From Paracoccus subflavus (lineage in GTDB: Bacteria; Pseudomonadota; Alphaproteobacteria; Rhodobacterales; Rhodobacteraceae): a DNA stretch of 64,000 nt. This document shows positions 61,599 to 64,000 of this stretch, one piece after another (within the stretch, counting starts at the first letter, position 1; every line of letters starts with the position of its first letter). Where the stretch lies: NCBI RefSeq assembly GCF_004310345.1, contig NZ_SISK01000011.1, positions 1 through 64,000 on the forward strand, in the 5' to 3' direction. The translations under genes and the position numbers were made by a program. The notes beneath the pieces are model-generated. The model was not told the DNA's origin. It worked only from the letters and a program-made list of their open reading frames with translations, and searched no databases.

Positions 61599-62834
61599 AT
61601 GACGTTGACCGCCGCCGATCCAGCCTTTGCCGTTCACGCCGCGCTGGACCGGCTGGCCGCCGACATGCCCGCGCTTGGCATCGCGGTGTCGGGCGGCGGC
61701 GATTCGGTGGCGCTGATGCATATGGCGGCGGACTGGGCCCGCGGCCGCCGGATCATGGTGGCCACCGTGGATCACGGCCTGCGGGCCGACAGCGCCGCCG
61801 AGGCACGCGGGGTCGCCCGAGCCGCCCGCGCCCTGGGCTTGGCCCATGCCACCCTGCTGTGGCAGCGCGACACCGAGGCCGGCAACCTGATGGCCAATGC
61901 CCGCGACGCGCGGCTGCGCCTGCTGGCCGGATGGGCGCGGCGCAACGGCCTCTCGGCCGTTCTTTTGGGGCATACGGCGGATGATCAGGCGGAAACGTTG
62001 CTGATGCGGCTTGCGCGGGGGTCGGGCATCGACGGCCTGGCCTCGATGGCGGAATGGCGCGACGCCTTCGGGATCAGGTGGCTGCGTCCCATGCTGGGGG
62101 TCGGGCGGCAGACGCTGCGCGATTGGCTGGAGGTGCGTGCCATTCCCTGGATCGACGATCCCAGCAACGACAGCGACGATTTCGAGCGTATCCGGGTCCG
62201 AAAGACCATCGGCGCAGCGGGCCTGGACATCGCGGCCCTGGCCCGCGCCGCCAGACACATCGGCGAGGCGCGCGATGCCCTGGCCCATTATGCGGCCCAT
62301 GCCGCGCGTGATGTCGTTGTCCGCAACGGCAGCCTGATCCTGCCGCGCCGTCCGTTTGTCGAAGCCCCGCCCGAGATCCGGCGGCGGCTGATCGTCGCAG
62401 CCTGCCGCTGGATCACAGGCGCGGATTATCCCCCGCGCCGCAACACGGTGCTGCACGCCCTGGGCGCCATCGCCACCAGCCAGCGCGTCACGCTGGACGG
62501 CGCCTTGATCGACCCGGCCGGCGACCGCATCCGCCTGTTCCGCGAAACCGCCGCCGCCCTGCGTGCCCCCGACGTTCATAGCGGGGTTTGGGACAATCGC
62601 TGGATCATCAGCGGCCTGAAACCCGGCCAGCGCGTCGCGGCCCTCGGCACCGGAGAGGTCGCGCGCGTGAAATGGCGTCTGGCGGGCCTTGCCCGGGACG
62701 AAGCCGCCGCGACCCCGGCGATATGGGACGGCGATCGACTGGTCGCGGCACCCCTGGTTCGCGCCACCGCGCCCTATGACGTGCGTCCCCTGCGCAGCAT
62801 CGCCGATTTCCGCCGCCTTGTAATGGCGCATTGA
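61599..62834 (+). CDS. tilS: tRNA(Ile) lysidine synthetase
   Basis: TilS converts C34 of tRNA-Ile(CAU) to lysidine so that it reads AUA. The 411-residue protein has the PP-loop SGGGDSVAL (about 31-39), HTADDQAETLLMRLARGSG (about 124-142), and the RPMLGVGRQTLRDWL and WIDDPSNDSDDFERIRVR segments. ATG 61599 lies four bases after cpoB. It is usually next to ftsH, as here. Confidence 0.95.
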   Translation: MTLTAADPAFAVHAALDRLAADMPALGIAVSGGGDSVALMHMAADWARGRRIMVATVDHGLRADSAAEARGVARAARALGLAHATLLWQRDTEAGNLMANARDARLRLLAGWARRNGLSAVLLGHTADDQAETLLMRLARGSGIDGLASMAEWRDAFGIRWLRPMLGVGRQTLRDWLEVRAIPWIDDPSNDSDDFERIRVRKTIGAAGLDIAALARAARHIGEARDALAHYAAHAARDVVVRNGSLILPRRPFVEAPPEIRRRLIVAACRWITGADYPPRRNTVLHALGAIATSQRVTLDGALIDPAGDRIRLFRETAAALRAPDVHSGVWDNRWIISGLKPGQRVAALGTGEVARVKWRLAGLARDEAAATPAIWDGDRLVAAPLVRATAPYDVRPLRSIADFRRLVMAH

Positions 62835-62858
62835 ACCTGCGCCAATAATCCCTATTTT
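62831..62858 (+). promoter_or_regulatory. Promoter of ftsH
   Basis: TTGAAC (62831-62836) and TATTTT (62853-62858) with a 16-bp spacer. The -35 box overlaps the tilS stop codon. The leader before the TTG start would be about 26 bases. Confidence 0.55.
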
Positions 62859-62890
62859 CAACGCAAACGTCCTTCCCCCGGAGATCCGCC

Positions 62891-64000
62891 TTGGGCAATG
62901 CACGCAACCTCGCCTTCTGGGTCGTTCTGTTTCTGATGATCCTGGCGCTGTTCAACCTGTTCAGCGACGGCGCGAACACCATGAACAGCCGGCAGATCAG
63001 CTATTCCGACTTCATCCAGCGGGTCGATAACGATCAGGTTGCCGGTGTGGTGATCGACGGTGAGGAGCTTGCGATCACCGGCACCGACGGAAACCAGTAT
63101 TCGACCATTCGCCCCCAGGGCGAAGATATTGCCGAACGGCTGATCGCGCAGAATGTCGATGTCCGGGTCGTGCGCCAGCAGCAGTCGGGCTTCATGTCCC
63201 TGCTGGGGGTCTGGCTGCCCTTCATCCTGCTGATCGGGGTCTGGATCTTCTTCATGAACCGGATGCAGGGCGGCGGCAAAGGGGGTGCGATGGGCTTTGG
63301 CAAGTCGCGCGCCAAGCTTCTGACCGAAAAGCACGGCCGCGTCACATTCGACGACGTGGCGGGCATCGACGAGGCCAAGGAAGAACTGGAAGAAATCGTC
63401 GAATTCCTCCGCAACCCGCAGAAGTTCAGTCGCCTGGGCGGCAAGATTCCCAAAGGCGCGCTGCTGGTCGGACCTCCGGGAACCGGCAAGACCCTGCTGG
63501 CCCGCGCCATCGCCGGCGAGGCGGGCGTGCCGTTCTTCACCATCTCGGGCTCGGACTTCGTGGAAATGTTCGTGGGCGTCGGCGCGTCCCGCGTCCGCGA
63601 CATGTTCGAACAGGCCAAGAAATCCGCCCCCTGTATCGTCTTCATCGACGAGATCGACGCCGTGGGCCGTGCCCGTGGCGTAGGGATCGGCGGCGGCAAC
63701 GACGAACGTGAACAGACGCTGAACCAGCTTCTGGTGGAAATGGACGGATTCGAGGCGAACGAGGGCATCATCATCGTTGCCGCCACCAACCGCCGCGATG
63801 TTCTGGACCCCGCCCTGCTGCGTCCCGGCCGCTTTGACCGCCAGATCCATGTGCCCAATCCCGACATCAAGGGCCGCGAAAAGATCCTGTCGGTTCATGC
63901 CCGCAAGGTGCCGGTCGGCCCGGACGTGGATCTGCGCATCATCGCACGCGGCACGCCCGGTTTCTCGGGCGCCGACCTGATGAACCTGGTGAACGAGGCC
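62891..64000 (+). CDS. ftsH: ATP-dependent zinc metalloprotease FtsH (5' part)
   Basis: Membrane-anchored AAA+ protease that degrades misfolded membrane proteins and regulatory proteins such as the heat-shock sigma factor. The window holds the first 370 codons. Visible are membrane helix 1 (about 8-24), a periplasmic domain, helix 2 (about 106-122), Walker A GPPGTGKT (194-201), the [13 protein letters not shown] pore-loop region, Walker B FIDEID (251-256) and the second region of homology ending GRFDRQ. The HEAGH protease motif lies beyond the edge. The TTG start at 62891 follows GGAGAT and begins the family N-terminus MGNARN. Confidence 0.95.
   Translation, partial: MGNARNLAFWVVLFLMILALFNLFSDGANTMNSRQISYSDFIQRVDNDQVAGVVIDGEELAITGTDGNQYSTIRPQGEDIAERLIAQNVDVRVVRQQQSGFMSLLGVWLPFILLIGVWIFFMNRMQGGGKGGAMGFGKSRAKLLTEKHGRVTFDDVAGIDEAKEELEEIVEFLRNPQKFSRLGGKIPKGALLVGPPGTGKTLLARAIAGEAGVPFFTISGSDFVEMFVGVGASRVRDMFEQAKKSAPCIVFIDEIDAVGRARGVGIGGGNDEREQTLNQLLVEMDGFEANEGIIIVAATNRRDVLDPALLRPGRFDRQIHVPNPDIKGREKILSVHARKVPVGPDVDLRIIARGTPGFSGADLMNLVNEA

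Noticed and set aside
1..64000. tRNA genes, rRNA genes, prophage or insertion sequences
   Set aside because: I looked through the larger intergenic gaps for a tRNA T-loop (GGTTCGAATCC-type) in a cloverleaf context, and for transposase, integrase and phage structural genes. None was found; this was by eye and could miss a degenerate remnant.

Overview
The window is a dense, GC-rich stretch of an alphaproteobacterial chromosome. The best fit is the order Rhodobacterales, probably a Paracoccus-like member of the Rhodobacteraceae/Paracoccaceae; the genus is inference. Pointers are the MipZ division regulator, a pyruvate dehydrogenase E1-beta with its own lipoyl domain, the order tldD / ctaC-ctaB-small ORF-ctaG-ctaE-surf1-thrC, a long leader upstream of mraZ, and a DUF1127 gene followed by stem-loops with CCTCCTCCC loops. 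Nearly all genes are housekeeping genes. There is no phage, insertion sequence, CRISPR array, rRNA or tRNA that I can support.

Layout. 0.4-11.2 kb (minus strand): rplM-rpsI, a PaaI-type thioesterase, and the front half of the division/cell-wall cluster (mraZ-rsmH-ftsL-ftsI-murE-murF-mraY-murD), mostly overlapping or a few bases apart. About 600 bp upstream of mraZ carries a terminator-ended leader that looks like the sRNA UpsM. 11.8-15.3 kb: mrp, then divergently ccaF1 (DUF1127) with eight CCTCCTCCC hairpins (CcsR1-4/cuckoo type), a DUF2945 gene, rlmJ and ftsB. 15.4-19.2 kb: pdhA-pdhB-pdhC. 19.3-27.5 kb (minus): DJ-1/PfpI protein, RND pump and adaptor, mipZ, a DMT transporter, an AhpD-like protein and a LysR regulator divergent from azoR. 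28.3-33.1 kb (plus): ffh, a GNAT protein, chorismate mutase, rpsP-rimM-trmD-rplS and rpmE.

33.2-38.7 kb is the most accessory part: two tandem 68-residue cysteine proteins, a RecD-like helicase, an EcsC protein overlapping a GNAT gene, a flavin reductase-like protein, apt, and a small AT-rich insertion with an orphan HEPN-like gene. 38.7-47.6 kb (minus): FAD-linked oxidase, GNAT, M16 peptidase, thrC, surf1 and the cytochrome aa3 oxidase subunit/assembly genes. 47.8-54.6 kb (plus): tldD, dprA, topA, and scoAB (succinyl-CoA:3-ketoacid CoA-transferase). 54.7-64.0 kb (plus): a conserved hypothetical gene, ybgC-tolQ-tolR-tolA-tolB-pal-cpoB, tilS, and the 5' part of ftsH, cut by the window end.

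The less ordinary content is mainly RNA-level: the putative CcsR array, the UpsM-like leader, a hairpin that appears to hide the ribosome binding site of a small cysteine protein, a terminator whose loop carries the -35 box of the ffh promoter, and a recurring intergenic element. All promoter and hairpin calls were made by eye without folding or statistics.
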